The notes under the pieces are model-generated. The model did no database searches, was not told where the DNA came from, and worked only from the letters and a program-made list of their open reading frames with translations. From the NCBI RefSeq assembly GCF_015291705.1, contig NZ_CP030050.1:558001-622000 (forward strand): a stretch of 64,000 nucleotides of DNA, read 5' to 3'. The position numbers were made by a program, and so were the translations under genes. This DNA is from Bradyrhizobium arachidis (lineage in GTDB: Bacteria; Pseudomonadota; Alphaproteobacteria; Rhizobiales; Xanthobacteraceae). Below are positions 15,580 to 28,983 of the stretch, piece after piece (position 1 is the first letter of the stretch; each line of letters begins with the position of its first letter).

Positions 15580-16761
15580 ATGCCTCCCGCCGTCCTCGCG
15601 CTCACCGCCGGTGCCTTCGGTATCGGCACCACCGAATTCATCATCATGGGTCTCTTGCTGCAGGTTGCCGCCGACATGCATGTCTCTGTGCCGGTCGCGG
15701 GCCTCCTGATCTCCGGCTATGCGCTCGGCGTATTCGTGGGGGCGCCAGTCCTCACCCTGGCGACGCGCAAATTGCCGCGGAAAACCGTGCTGCTTGCGCT
15801 GATGGCGATCTTCACGCTCGGCAACGCGGCCTGCGCGCTGGCGCCGAACTACGAGCTGTTGATGGCAGCGCGTGTGCTGACCTCGCTCGCGCACGGCACG
15901 TTCTTTGGCGTCGGCTCGGTGGTGGCGACTGGCCTGGTGGCCGAGGACAAGCGCGCCTCCGCCATCGCGACCATGTTCATCGGCCTGACAGTCGCGACCC
16001 TGCTGGGCGTGCCCTTCGGCGCCTGGTTCGGCCTGATGCTCGGCTGGCGCGCGGCGTTCTGGGCGGTGACGGTGATCGGCGTGATTGCGTTTGCCGTGGT
16101 GGCTGCGCTGGTGCCCGGTCATGTCGGCAAGGGCGCCAAGCCGATCTCGCTCGCGGAAGAGGTCGCGGTGCTCGGCCGTCCGCAGGTGCTGCTTGGCCTT
16201 GCCATGACCGTGTTCGGCTTCGCCGGGCTGTTCGTCGTCTTCACCTATATCCAGCCGATCCTGACGCGCTTCACCGGCTTCTCGGAGGCCGCAGTCTCGC
16301 CGATCTTGCTGGTGTTCGGTGTTGGCCTTGCGATCGGCAATGTCGCCGGCGGCAAGCTTGCCGATCGCGGTCTCGCACGCGCCCTGATCGGCACGATCGC
16401 CGCGCTCGCGATCGTGTTGCTCGGTTTGGCCGCCGTGCTGTCGGTCAAGATCGCTGCCATCGCGCTGATCCTGCTGCTCGGCATTGCAGCCTTCGCAACC
16501 GTCGCGCCGCTGCAGCTGCGCGTGCTGGAGGCGGCTGGGCCCAGCGGCCGCACGCTGGCCTCCAGCCTCAACATCGCCGCGTTCAATCTCGGCAACGCGC
16601 TCGGCGCCTGGGCCGGCGGTGTCACCATTGATCGCGGGCTCGGCCTCTCCGCCCTGCCGCTGGTCGCGGCCGGCATCACCGCGATCGGCCTCGTGCTCGC
16701 GCTGTGGAGCCTCCAGTTCGACCGCCGGCAGGGCGCCGTCGCGGCGTGCCCGGCGGAATAG
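15580..16761 (+). CDS. MFS efflux transporter (DHA1, AraJ-like)
   Basis: 393 aa from ATG 15580, chosen because GGAG stands 6 nt upstream; the frame extends to 15511 with no family similarity. Twelve hydrophobic segments. The start AFGIGTTEFIIMGLLLQVAAD is the hallmark of the arabinose/drug efflux (DHA1) group, and the motif A loop is FVGAPVLTLATRKLPRKTVL. Predicted proton-driven export through the inner membrane; substrate unknown. Divergent from LysR and 10 nt before an aldo-keto reductase, so an export-plus-reduction detoxification pair is plausible. Confidence 0.88.
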   Translation: MPPAVLALTAGAFGIGTTEFIIMGLLLQVAADMHVSVPVAGLLISGYALGVFVGAPVLTLATRKLPRKTVLLALMAIFTLGNAACALAPNYELLMAARVLTSLAHGTFFGVGSVVATGLVAEDKRASAIATMFIGLTVATLLGVPFGAWFGLMLGWRAAFWAVTVIGVIAFAVVAALVPGHVGKGAKPISLAEEVAVLGRPQVLLGLAMTVFGFAGLFVVFTYIQPILTRFTGFSEAAVSPILLVFGVGLAIGNVAGGKLADRGLARALIGTIAALAIVLLGLAAVLSVKIAAIALILLLGIAAFATVAPLQLRVLEAAGPSGRTLASSLNIAAFNLGNALGAWAGGVTIDRGLGLSALPLVAAGITAIGLVLALWSLQFDRRQGAVAACPAE

Positions 16762-16771
16762 GAGAGCGATC

Positions 16772-17806
16772 ATGGAATACCGCAATCTCGGCGCGTCCGG
16801 GCTCAAGGTCCCCGTCCTCAGCTTCGGCACCGGCACGTTCGGTGGCCAGGGACCGCTGTTCTCGGCCTGGGGCCGCAGTGGCGTGGAGGAAGCCCGCAGG
16901 CTGGTCGACATCTGCCTCGATGCCGGCGTCAATCTGTTCGACAGTGCCGACGTCTATTCGAATGGTGCCTCCGAGGAGATCCTCGGTGCCGCGATCAAGG
17001 GCCGTCGCGACAAGGTGCTGATCTCGACCAAGATGAGCCTGCCGATGGGCGAGGGTCCGCTCGATGCCGGCTCGTCGCGGCAGCGGCTGCTCGCCTCGGT
17101 CGACGCGGCATTGCGTCGGCTTGGCACCGACCATATCGATTTGCTTCAGCTCCACGCCTTCGATGCGTTCACGCCGATCGAGGAGGTGCTGTCCACGCTC
17201 GACATGCTCGCGCGCGCCGGCAAGCTGCGCTATGTCGGCGTCTCGAATTTCGCGGGCTGGCAGCTGATGAAGTCGCTCGCCATCGCCGACCGCCACGGCT
17301 GGCCGCGCTATGTCGCGCATCAGGTCTATTACTCGCTGCTCGGCCGCGACTATGAGTGGGAGCTGATGCCGCTCGCGCGCGACCAGGGTGTTGGCGCGCT
17401 GGTCTGGAGCCCGCTCGGCTGGGGCCGGCTCACCGGAAAGATCCGGCGCGGCCAGCCGCTGCCGGAAGCGAGCCGCCTGCACGCCACCGCACAGTTCGGG
17501 CCGCCCGTGGACGAGGAGCGTCTGTATGCCGTCGTCGACGTGCTGGACGCGATTGCCGCAGAGACTGGCCGGACCGTTCCGCAGGTCGCGATCGCCTGGT
17601 TGCTCTCGCGCCCCACGGTCTCCTCCGTGATCATCGGCGCGCGCGACGAGGCGCAGCTGCGCGACAATCTGGGGGCGGTCGGCTGGTCGCTGAGCGCGGA
17701 TCAGATCAAGCGGCTCGACGAGGTCAGCGCCGTAATGCCGCCCTATCCCTATTACCCCTATCGGATCCAGGAGGGCTTTGCGCGGCTCAATCCACCACCG
17801 GTGTAA
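16772..17806 (+). CDS. Aldo/keto reductase
   Basis: 344 aa. NADPH-dependent reductase with a TIM-barrel fold. The catalytic tetrad is visible: Asp in NLFDSADVYS, Tyr in the same motif, Lys in LISTKMSLP and His in LLQLHAFD. The cofactor end is PTVSSVIIGARDEAQLRDN. Start ATG 16772 has AGGAG upstream, 10 nt after the MFS stop, so it is translated from the same message. Closest in style to the YajO/Tas-like AKR group, which reduces a broad range of aldehydes and ketones. The C-terminus has a Tyr-Pro run (PPYPYYPYR) common in this subgroup. Confidence 0.9.
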   Translation: MEYRNLGASGLKVPVLSFGTGTFGGQGPLFSAWGRSGVEEARRLVDICLDAGVNLFDSADVYSNGASEEILGAAIKGRRDKVLISTKMSLPMGEGPLDAGSSRQRLLASVDAALRRLGTDHIDLLQLHAFDAFTPIEEVLSTLDMLARAGKLRYVGVSNFAGWQLMKSLAIADRHGWPRYVAHQVYYSLLGRDYEWELMPLARDQGVGALVWSPLGWGRLTGKIRRGQPLPEASRLHATAQFGPPVDEERLYAVVDVLDAIAAETGRTVPQVAIAWLLSRPTVSSVIIGARDEAQLRDNLGAVGWSLSADQIKRLDEVSAVMPPYPYYPYRIQEGFARLNPPPV

Positions 17807-17836
17807 AGGTCGCAAATAAAAGGCGGCGATCGCGGC

Positions 17837-20303
<2,467 letters not shown>

Positions 20304-20523
20304 TCAAAAAAAGCCGGTCGCAATGCCGCAATCTTAGCGGTAATTCACTGTTATGTTCAACCACAATATGGGTCAGGAGAGAGGACCTAAGAGGGCATCG
20401 CTGAGCGCAGCGCGAGCGGGTAATCCGCTTGATCTCCGCGATCAACCGCGCCGGCCTGGCGCCGCGCAGCCCGCGCGCCACCGGACGCCGCGACGTCGCG
20501 GGCGTGATCGGGAAAGCGCGCGG

Positions 20524-21828
20524 CTAGTTCGTCAGATGCGAGACGGCAATCGCCTTCTGAAACAGCGCATTCAGCGCGTCGGTGATGCTCGAATCGCTGG
20601 AGACTTCGTAATAATAGCCCGACGTCGCGCAGGACTGCATCTTGGTCGCGATCGAGCTGCGCCATGGCGCAATGTAGGTGTTGTACCAGCTGTTGTTGGT
20701 GATCGCGAGATAGGTGGTGTAGAGCACGGCGATCTTGACGCCGCGCGCCTTGATGGTGTCGCAGATCGTCGTCGTCAGCGGCTCCTGGCATCGGCCCGAC
20801 GATGAGATCACGGTCTGGCTGCAATTCGACGGATAATAGTAATCGGCCACGCCGTCGGAGACGAAGAACAGCCATTTCTGCGGCGAGGATGAAGAGCCGT
20901 CGCCGGGCGTCGGAATCGCGCCGTTCATCGACGACAGGGTCCCGTCGAAATCGGTGCACATGTCGTTGTTGTAGTTGGTGTAGGGGATCGTCATCAGGTC
21001 GACGCCGGAAACCGCCGTCTTGACCGACGAGAGGCTCGAGGTGAGCGCCGAGATCGTGGTCAGGCCGATGGAGCTGCAGTCGCTGCCCATGGTGTAGACC
21101 GCCATCCGGTACTGGTTGCTGACGAGCTGGCTGGCGGTGGCGGTGTCGGTCAGCGACTGCGTCGCGTCGCGCACCAGGTCGATCCGCATCTTGATTCCGA
21201 GCTTCTTCGCGATCGAGTAATAGCTCGAGGTCTGGAGCGTCTTCTTCGAGCTCGATGTATAAATGTCATGGCAGGCGAAGGCGCAGCTGTCGGAGGTCGC
21301 GTTCTGCAGGGCCGTCATGTCGCTCGTGGTGGCGCCCAGCCCCTGCGACGGCGAGTTGTCGAGCAGCACGTAGAAGTCGATGTAGGCAGGCAGCGAAGCC
21401 GCCGCGGTCGAAGTCGCCGAGACGACGAGGGTCTTGTAGCCCACGATGCCCATGAAATAGGTCGTCAGGTTGGTCGTTGCGGTGCCCGAGGCGGTGCGTT
21501 TGGTGACGCTGTCGGTCACATCGATGGTCACCGAGCTCGCGGTCATGCCGAGTGCGGACATTTGCCCGTTGAAGACGTTCAAGGCGTCGTTCTTCGCGGT
21601 CGATGTGCTCTTCGTGATCTCGCTCTTGGCGGTGGCGACCAGCACGGCGGTGTCGAGCGCAGCCGCCAGCTTCACCTTGGCTCGCGCGGCGAGGGAGTAG
21701 TCGACGGCGGCGCCGACGAAGGACAACAGTGGCAACAGCGCTAGCGCAAAGATGATGGCGATGTTGCCGCGGCGGTCAGAAGCAAAGCGGGATAACAGGC
21801 GACGAGCATTCCCGGTAGCAAAGGTCAA
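20524..21828 (-). CDS. TadG-like pilus assembly protein with von Willebrand A domain
   Basis: 434 aa from a TTG start at 21828 with GAGG upstream; no better start exists. Residues about 15-50 are a TadE/TadG-type segment (RRGNIAIIFALALLPLLSFVGAAVDYS) that anchors the protein in the inner membrane. Residues about 150-430 form a vWA domain with an intact MIDAS DxSxS (VLLDNSPSQG) and VSDGVADYY. It is rich in Ser, Thr and Tyr and has nine or more Cys in pairs (SCAFACH, GRCQE, TTICD), so the periplasmic part is probably disulfide-bonded. No other tad genes are nearby; it stands alone. Confidence 0.85.
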   Translation of the reverse strand: MTFATGNARRLLSRFASDRRGNIAIIFALALLPLLSFVGAAVDYSLAARAKVKLAAALDTAVLVATAKSEITKSTSTAKNDALNVFNGQMSALGMTASSVTIDVTDSVTKRTASGTATTNLTTYFMGIVGYKTLVVSATSTAAASLPAYIDFYVLLDNSPSQGLGATTSDMTALQNATSDSCAFACHDIYTSSSKKTLQTSSYYSIAKKLGIKMRIDLVRDATQSLTDTATASQLVSNQYRMAVYTMGSDCSSIGLTTISALTSSLSSVKTAVSGVDLMTIPYTNYNNDMCTDFDGTLSSMNGAIPTPGDGSSSSPQKWLFFVSDGVADYYYPSNCSQTVISSSGRCQEPLTTTICDTIKARGVKIAVLYTTYLAITNNSWYNTYIAPWRSSIATKMQSCATSGYYYEVSSDSSITDALNALFQKAIAVSHLTN

Positions 21829-22363
21829 GCAAACGCATCCTCGAACGAAAAACGATGCGCCAACCTAGGCCATCGAAACTTACGCAACGGTTGATCGCGA
21901 CGCGAACATGCATGTCCGCGCGTTGCAGATCGTTTCTGCGATGCGCGAGAGTCCCTATAAAAATGGGCTCAGCGCGCGTCTGTATCGTTGAGTTCCGTAG
22001 TAACACGGGGGAGGCGCATGATGCGTCTTCGCGCGTCTCAATTTGCACGGACACCGCGTCGTGCGTGAGAGCGTCAACCTGTAGTACTGCGAAAGAGACG
22101 AGATTTGTTTGGTGATTCGATCATTCCGAATCGCTTCGAGAGGCAGCGATTCGATCTCGGACGAAGCACAGGCGTTGAGATCTGTGAGAGCGTTCGAAGC
22201 GCTCGGCTGCACAGGATGACGCATCTCGGCCCGCAACGAGAAAGAGGAGCGGCGCTGGGCAAGCTGCTGCGGCGCGCTGCGATTCATTAATCCAAATTAA
22301 CTCGAATTTTAGCCAATTCACCAACAGCTGTTAGGGTTACTTCCTCGATCTCTATGCGAATTA
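21829..22363. other. Long intergenic region with a GATTCG inverted repeat
   Basis: About 535 bp without a supported gene. It contains a perfect 9-bp inverted repeat, CGAATCGCT (22127-22135) and AGCGATTCG (22145-22153), with another GATTCG at about 22114, and an AT-rich stretch at about 22285-22320 that could hold the metY promoter. Short frames on both strands match nothing I know. Confidence 0.5.
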
Positions 22364-22456
22364 TTGTCCGCTTTACCACCCGCCTCTAACAGAGGGACGG
22401 CGGACAACGCACCTGCCTCATACAGGCCAATAAGTGCGGCCCGCTCCACGCGGAGG
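22364..22456 (+). promoter_or_regulatory. Structured 5' leader of metY, candidate cis-regulatory RNA
   Basis: P1: TTGTCCGC (22364-22371) pairs with GCGGACAA (22400-22407) and encloses a CCTCT-AAC-AGAGG hairpin (22383-22395). P2: GCAC (22409-22412) pairs with GTGC (22434-22437) around a CTG/CAG hairpin. P3: CCGC (22441-22444) pairs with GCGG (22450-22453), covering the first bases of the GGAGG ribosome site. CCACC (22376-22380) and CACCT (22410-22414) could instead pair with GGTGG/AGGTG at that site. This looks like a translation switch; it does not match the SAM-II consensus as I know it. Confidence 0.45.
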
Positions 22457-22463
22457 TGGCACG

Positions 22464-23765
22464 ATGCGAAACGAGACGATCGCTATTCACGCCGGTTACG
22501 AGCCCGAAGCCACCACGCACGCAGTTGCGGTGCCGATCTACCAGACCGCAGCCTATGCCTTCGACAGCGCCGATCATGGCGCTGCGCTCTTCAATCTCGA
22601 GGCCGAAGGTTTCCGTTACAGCCGTATCGCCAATCCGACCAGCGCAGTGCTGGAGAAGCGCATCGCCCAACTCGAAGGCGGCGTCGGCGCGCTTGCTGTT
22701 GCGACCGGCCAGGCCGCGCTGCATTTCGCCTTCGTCAATGTCGCCGATCATGGCGGCAATATTGTTTCCGTGCCGCAGCTCTACGGCACCACGCACACGC
22801 TGCTCTCGCACATCCTGCCGCGGCAGGGCATCGCCGGCCGTTTCGCCGAGAGCGACAAACCCGATGCGATCGCAAAGCTGATCGACGAGAACACCCGCGC
22901 CGTGTTCGCCGAGACCATCGGCAACCCCGCTGGCAACGTCTGCGACATCGAGGCGCTGGCCAGGATTGCGCATGACCACGGCGTGCCGCTGATCGTCGAC
23001 AACACGGTCGCCACCCCGATCCTGCTCAAGCCGTTCGATTACGGCGCCGACATTGCCGTGCATTCGCTGACCAAGTTTCTGGGCGGCCACGGCACCACGC
23101 TTGGCGGCGCCATAGTCGATTCCGGAAACTTTCCCTGGGCCAAGCACGCCGACCGCTTCCCGGCCTACAACAAGCCGGACGCGTCCTATCACGGCCTCGT
23201 CTATGCCGAGCGCTTCGGCCGGACCGCCTATATCGAGCGCGCGCGCAGCGTCTATCAGCGCACCATGGGCTCGGTGCTGTCGCCGTTCAACGCCTTCCTG
23301 CTGCTCCAGGGCATCGAGACCGTGGCGCTGCGCATGGAGCGCCATGTCGAGAACGCCCGCAAGGTCGCCGAATTCCTGCGCGGTGACTCGCGCGTGGCCT
23401 GGGTGAATTACACCGGCTTCCCGGACAGCCCGTATTTTCCGCTCGTCGAGAGGTACCTCAGCGGTCAGGCTTCGTCGCTGTTCACCTTCGGCATCAAGGG
23501 CGGCATGGAAGCCGGCAAGACCTTCTACGATGCCTTGAGGCTGATCACGCGCCTCGTCAATATCGGCGATGCCAAGTCGCTGGCCTGCCATCCGGCCTCG
23601 ACCACGCACCGGCAGATGTCGGCCGAGCAGCAGCGCGCCGCCGGCGTGCTGCCGGAGACGATCCGCCTCTCGATCGGCATCGAGCATTCCGCCGACATCA
23701 TCGAGGATATCGACCAGGCGCTGGCAAAGGCCTGTCCGTCGGCGCGCCTCCAGGCTGCGGAGTAG
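22464..23765 (+). CDS. metY: O-acetylhomoserine (or O-succinylhomoserine) sulfhydrylase
   Basis: 433 aa from ATG 22464 (GGAGG 7 nt upstream). PLP enzyme of the Cys/Met metabolism family, making homocysteine from an acylated homoserine and sulfide. Motifs: GFRYSRIANPTSAVLEKRI near the N-terminus, the cofactor Lys204 in HSLTKFLGGHG, and the C-terminal SLACHPASTTHRQ that binds substrate carboxylate. The length (about 430) and the insert around HADRFPAYNKPDASYHG fit the MetY/Met17 branch rather than 390-aa MetZ/MetB. Followed after 13 nt by metA, forming a methionine operon behind a folded leader. Confidence 0.9.
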   Translation: MRNETIAIHAGYEPEATTHAVAVPIYQTAAYAFDSADHGAALFNLEAEGFRYSRIANPTSAVLEKRIAQLEGGVGALAVATGQAALHFAFVNVADHGGNIVSVPQLYGTTHTLLSHILPRQGIAGRFAESDKPDAIAKLIDENTRAVFAETIGNPAGNVCDIEALARIAHDHGVPLIVDNTVATPILLKPFDYGADIAVHSLTKFLGGHGTTLGGAIVDSGNFPWAKHADRFPAYNKPDASYHGLVYAERFGRTAYIERARSVYQRTMGSVLSPFNAFLLLQGIETVALRMERHVENARKVAEFLRGDSRVAWVNYTGFPDSPYFPLVERYLSGQASSLFTFGIKGGMEAGKTFYDALRLITRLVNIGDAKSLACHPASTTHRQMSAEQQRAAGVLPETIRLSIGIEHSADIIEDIDQALAKACPSARLQAAE

Positions 23766-23778
23766 GCGGACGGCTCCG

Positions 23779-24774
23779 ATGACGATCTTGATCGACAGGG
23801 ATCAAGGTATAACGAGTCCGGCGCTGGTGCCGGCGGAGCGTGATCTCGCGCGCGACCATGGCGAGCTCACCATCGGTCTGATCAACAACATGCCTGATAC
23901 GGCGCTGAAGGCGACCGAGCGGCAGTTCATGAAGCTGCTTCAGGCCGCGGCCGGCGCGCACCGCATCCGCTTCCACTGCTTTTCGCTGCCGTCCGTAAAA
24001 CGCTCGCCGGAAGCGAAGTGGCATGTCGAGAGCGAATATTCCGATCTCGCGGATCTCAGGCGGCACAGATTCGACGGCCTGATCGTGACCGGAGCCGAGC
24101 CGGTCGCACCCGAGCTCGACCAGGAGCCGTATTGGCGGGATCTCACCGACCTGATCGACTGGGCCAAGCTCAACACGCGCTCCACGATCTGGTCGTGCCT
24201 CGCCGCGCATGCGGCGGTGCTGCATCTCGACCGTATCGAACGGCGGCGCCTGCCGGCCAAATGTCACGGCATCTTCGACTGCGAAGCCGTGACGGACGAT
24301 GCCCTGACCCGCGCGGCGCCCGCGCCGCTGAAAGTCTCGCATTCGCGCCTGAACGAGATCGCCGAGAGCGATCTCGACGAGGCCGGCTATCAGGTGCTGA
24401 CACGTTCGCTTCAGGCCGGCGTCGACGTCTTCGTCCGGCAATATGCCAGCCGCTTCGTGTTCTTCCAGGGCCATCCGGAGTACGATGCGTTGTCGCTCCA
24501 GCGCGAATATCTGCGCGACATCGGCCGCTATCTCGCCCGTGAGCGCGAGACCTATCCGCACCTGCCGGTGAGCTATTTTGACGCAGCCACGGAGGAGAAG
24601 CTCCTCCGCTTCGAGAAGCAGGCGAAGCACCAGCGTCATCCGGCGCTGACCAACGAGCTGCCCGCGCTGAATCTGCGCACGGATATCGCGGCCGGCAGCG
24701 CGGCGGCGGTGCTTTTCCGCAACTGGCTGCAATATCTCGGCGCGGATGCCGACGCGTCGGTCGTGCCGCGCTAG
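23779..24774 (+). CDS. metA: Homoserine O-acyltransferase, MetA type
   Basis: 331 aa. Glutamine-amidotransferase-like enzyme that acylates homoserine. Catalytic Cys140 lies in WSCLAAHAA, His232 and Glu234 in FFQGHPEYD; a SHSRLNEI segment matches PHSRxxE of MetA. The N-terminus GLINNMPDTALKATERQFMKLL is characteristic. At the position where E. coli MetA has Gly111 (succinyl-CoA) and acetyl-specific forms have Glu, this protein has Val109, so the acyl donor is unclear. Sits 13 nt behind metY, so both steps to homocysteine are co-expressed. Confidence 0.88.
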   Translation: MTILIDRDQGITSPALVPAERDLARDHGELTIGLINNMPDTALKATERQFMKLLQAAAGAHRIRFHCFSLPSVKRSPEAKWHVESEYSDLADLRRHRFDGLIVTGAEPVAPELDQEPYWRDLTDLIDWAKLNTRSTIWSCLAAHAAVLHLDRIERRRLPAKCHGIFDCEAVTDDALTRAAPAPLKVSHSRLNEIAESDLDEAGYQVLTRSLQAGVDVFVRQYASRFVFFQGHPEYDALSLQREYLRDIGRYLARERETYPHLPVSYFDAATEEKLLRFEKQAKHQRHPALTNELPALNLRTDIAAGSAAAVLFRNWLQYLGADADASVVPR

Positions 24775-24844
24775 ATCGGGGCGGCGGGTTCCGTTAGGAC
24801 TAACGAAGTGTGAAGCTTGCCTCGGGCTGCGCACGAATGTTTGA

Positions 24845-25621
24845 TTGAGCGAATCGGGGCAAACGGGAAATGCGGTCGTGTGGTCGGCACTCCAGGGACG
24901 CGTGAGCAATCGGCTGGCCCGGCATTTCCGCGCCGCGCCGCACCGCCTGCCCGCGCATGCGCCGATGGTGAGCTTCACCTTCGATGACGCTCCCGACAGC
25001 GCCGCAGGCGAGGGCGCTTCGCTCCTCGAAGCGCATGGCGGCCGCGGCACATATTACATCGCCGGCAGCCTGATCGACCGTCCGTCGGACCATTGGCATG
25101 GCCTGTCGAATGACGCCATCGTGCGGCTGCACCGCGCCGGCCACGAGATCGCCTGCCACACCTTCTCGCACCAGAGCTCGGCCGATCTCGACGAGGCCGC
25201 GATGGCCCGCGAGATCGAGCGCAACCGCAGTCATTTCCGCGGCATCGATTCTTCGATCGTGTTGGAGAACTTTGCCTACCCTTATGGCATCGCCTCGATT
25301 TGGCGGAAGCCCCAGCTCGCCAAAGCGTTCCGCTCGGCGCGCGGCATCCTGCCCGGCGTCAATAGCGACGTCATCGACCTCCAGTTCCTGCGCGCTTCGC
25401 CCTTGGTCAACTACGAGATCGATGCGGCCGGAGTAGATCGCTATTTTGACGAAGCCATCGCGAGCGGCGGATGGCTGATCTTCTACAGCCATGACGTCGT
25501 CGATGCCCCCAGCCCCTATGGCTGCACGCCGCACCTGATGCGCCACGCGCTGGAGGCGGCGGGAAAGCGCAACATGCCGATCGTGACCGTCGCGGAGGCA
25601 TTGCGAAGGATCGGGGCGTAG
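24845..25621 (+). CDS. Polysaccharide deacetylase family protein (NodB-homology domain)
   Basis: 258 aa from TTG 24845; the start is uncertain, as no good ribosome site precedes it, and GTG 24878 is an alternative. The NodB fold shows the metal-binding TFDDAPDSAAGEG motif and CHTFSHQSSADL with the His-x3-His pair, then YPYG and a final segment WLIFYSHDVVD. Such enzymes remove acetyl or formyl groups from cell-surface sugars, or act on other amides. There is no signal peptide, so it is cytoplasmic. It is not nodB itself: no nod genes or nod box are near. Follows metA by 70 nt with no obvious link. Confidence 0.8.
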   Translation: MSESGQTGNAVVWSALQGRVSNRLARHFRAAPHRLPAHAPMVSFTFDDAPDSAAGEGASLLEAHGGRGTYYIAGSLIDRPSDHWHGLSNDAIVRLHRAGHEIACHTFSHQSSADLDEAAMAREIERNRSHFRGIDSSIVLENFAYPYGIASIWRKPQLAKAFRSARGILPGVNSDVIDLQFLRASPLVNYEIDAAGVDRYFDEAIASGGWLIFYSHDVVDAPSPYGCTPHLMRHALEAAGKRNMPIVTVAEALRRIGA

Positions 25622-25757
25622 TTTTTCACCTCAGCTCAACCCCCTCAGCGCGGGCGAAGCTCGCGCGCAACGGTGCAAGCCCCGCAAACAGTCTTGCCAC
25701 GCCCGCGCCAGCATGCGACTGGCCTTGTGACAAATTCCAAAGCATCGCTCCAGCACC

Positions 25758-27623
<1,866 letters not shown>

Positions 27624-27640
27624 GGGCGCCGCCGTTATCT

Positions 27641-27785
27641 CCGCCGTCGTCCCGGACAAGCGAAGCGCAGATCCGGGACCCATAACCACAGGAAGCGGTT
27701 TGACGATGACTCGCGGTTGCCAGCTCACGCCACACATCTCCCTGTGGCTATGGGTCCCCGCGTTCGCGGGGACGACAGCGGAGGG
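27641..27785. repeat. Intergenic palindromic repeat, family A copy 2
   Basis: Begins TCCGCCGTCGTCCCGGAC and ends CGCGGGGACGACAGCGGA, with internal GGGACCCATAACCACAGG and its partner CCCTGTGGCTATGGGTCC. The same arms and core occur at 321-498. Sits between the convergent recQ and acdS. Confidence 0.8.
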
Positions 27786-27806
27786 GGAGGCGAGACGCCG
27801 GTCTAC

Positions 27807-28823
27807 TCACCCGTTCCGGAACGCATAAGCATAGCCGTTCAGCGCCGGTGCGCCGCCGAGATGCGCGTACAGGATCTTCGCGCCCTTCTCGAAATGGTCC
27901 TTCTGCACCAGGTCGATCAGGCCCTGCATCGACTTGCCCTCATAGACGGGGTCGGTGATCATGCCTTCCAGACGCGCGGTGAGGCGGATCGCGTCCTTGG
28001 TCTCGTCCGACGGCACGCCATAGGCGGGATAGGCGTAGTCCTCGATCAGCACGACGTCGTCGGCGACGAGGTCCTGGCCGAGTTCGACGAGCTTGGCGGT
28101 GTTCTGGGCGATCTCGAGCACCTGCGCTTTGGTCTGTGCCGGCGTGAAGGAGGCGTCGATGCCGATCACCTTTCGCGCCCGTCCGTCCGCCGCGAAGCCG
28201 ACCAGCATGCCGGCATGGGTGGAGCCCGTGACGGTGCAGACGATGACGTAGTCGAACTTGAAGCCGAGCTCCTTCTCCTGCTTGCGCACCTCCTCGGCGA
28301 AGCCGACATAGCCGAGCCCGCCGAATTTGTGCACGGAGGCGCCGGCGGGAATCGCATAGGGCTTGCCGCCCGCCGCCTTCACTTCCTCGATCGCCTGCTC
28401 CCAGCTCTTGCGGATGCCGATGTCGAAGCCGTCGTCGACGAGGCGCACATCGGCGCCCATGATGCGGGAGAGCATGATGTTGCCGACGCGGTCATAGACC
28501 GCATCCTCGTGCGGCACCCAGGCCTCCTGCACCAGGCGGCACTTCATGCCGATCTTGGCGGCGACCGCCGCGATCATGCGGGTATGGTTGGACTGCACGC
28601 CGCCGATCGACACCAGCGTGTCGGCGTTGGAGGCGATCGCATCGGGGATGATGTACTCGAGCTTGCGCAGCTTGTTGCCGCCATAGGCGAGACCGGAATT
28701 GCAGTCCTCACGCTTGGCATAGATCTCGACCTTGCCGCCCAGATGCTTTGACAGCCGCTCCAGCTTCTCGATGGGCGTCGGGCCGAAGGTCAGCGGGTAG
28801 CGCGGAAATTTGTCGAGCTTCAT
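27807..28823 (-). CDS. acdS: 1-Aminocyclopropane-1-carboxylate deaminase
   Basis: 338 aa from ATG 28823, exactly the usual AcdS length. PLP enzyme opening ACC to 2-oxobutanoate and ammonia, lowering plant ethylene around roots and nodules. Cofactor Lys51 is in [17 protein letters not shown] binds the substrate carboxylate. The true-AcdS pair Glu/Leu is present: [10 protein letters not shown] near 295 and [12 protein letters not shown] near 322, which separates it from D-cysteine desulfhydrase. Divergent from an Lrp-type regulator (acdR), the standard arrangement. Repeats between the genes are candidate binding sites. Confidence 0.95.
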   Translation of the reverse strand: MKLDKFPRYPLTFGPTPIEKLERLSKHLGGKVEIYAKREDCNSGLAYGGNKLRKLEYIIPDAIASNADTLVSIGGVQSNHTRMIAAVAAKIGMKCRLVQEAWVPHEDAVYDRVGNIMLSRIMGADVRLVDDGFDIGIRKSWEQAIEEVKAAGGKPYAIPAGASVHKFGGLGYVGFAEEVRKQEKELGFKFDYVIVCTVTGSTHAGMLVGFAADGRARKVIGIDASFTPAQTKAQVLEIAQNTAKLVELGQDLVADDVVLIEDYAYPAYGVPSDETKDAIRLTARLEGMITDPVYEGKSMQGLIDLVQKDHFEKGAKILYAHLGGAPALNGYAYAFRNG

Positions 28824-28891
28824 GGGATATCCCGATTGGCGTTGAGGTCTGGGGACGTCGCTAGCATCAACCCGGGAAAATGTGCTCTCGA

Positions 28892-28911
28892 ATATTGCGC
28901 CCATATTGCGC
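28892..28911. promoter_or_regulatory. Direct repeats in the acdS-acdR control region
   Basis: ATATTGCGC occurs at 28892-28900 and 28903-28911, 11 bp apart, i.e. one helical turn. AT-rich half sites on one face of the DNA in an acdR-acdS intergenic region fit an Lrp-type (AcdR) binding site; this is inference. Confidence 0.5.
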
Positions 28912-28983
28912 GCTATCTTGCGAGGATGGCGGCTTCACGGCATATTCCTTCCGAATTATAGCCTAGATGCGGAAGCTTCTTCC

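Noticed and set aside
22300..22463. SAM-II riboswitch before metY
   Set aside because: The expected pseudoknot core and conserved words are not present; kept only as an unassigned structured leader.
22456..22471. RpoN-type TGGCAC sequence (also near 38378)
   Set aside because: The second element TTGC is missing or wrongly spaced, and both lie at start codons.
24845..25621. nodB (Nod-factor chitooligosaccharide deacetylase)
   Set aside because: Only the general NodB-homology fold is present; no nodA, nodC or nod box nearby, and the flanking genes are housekeeping.
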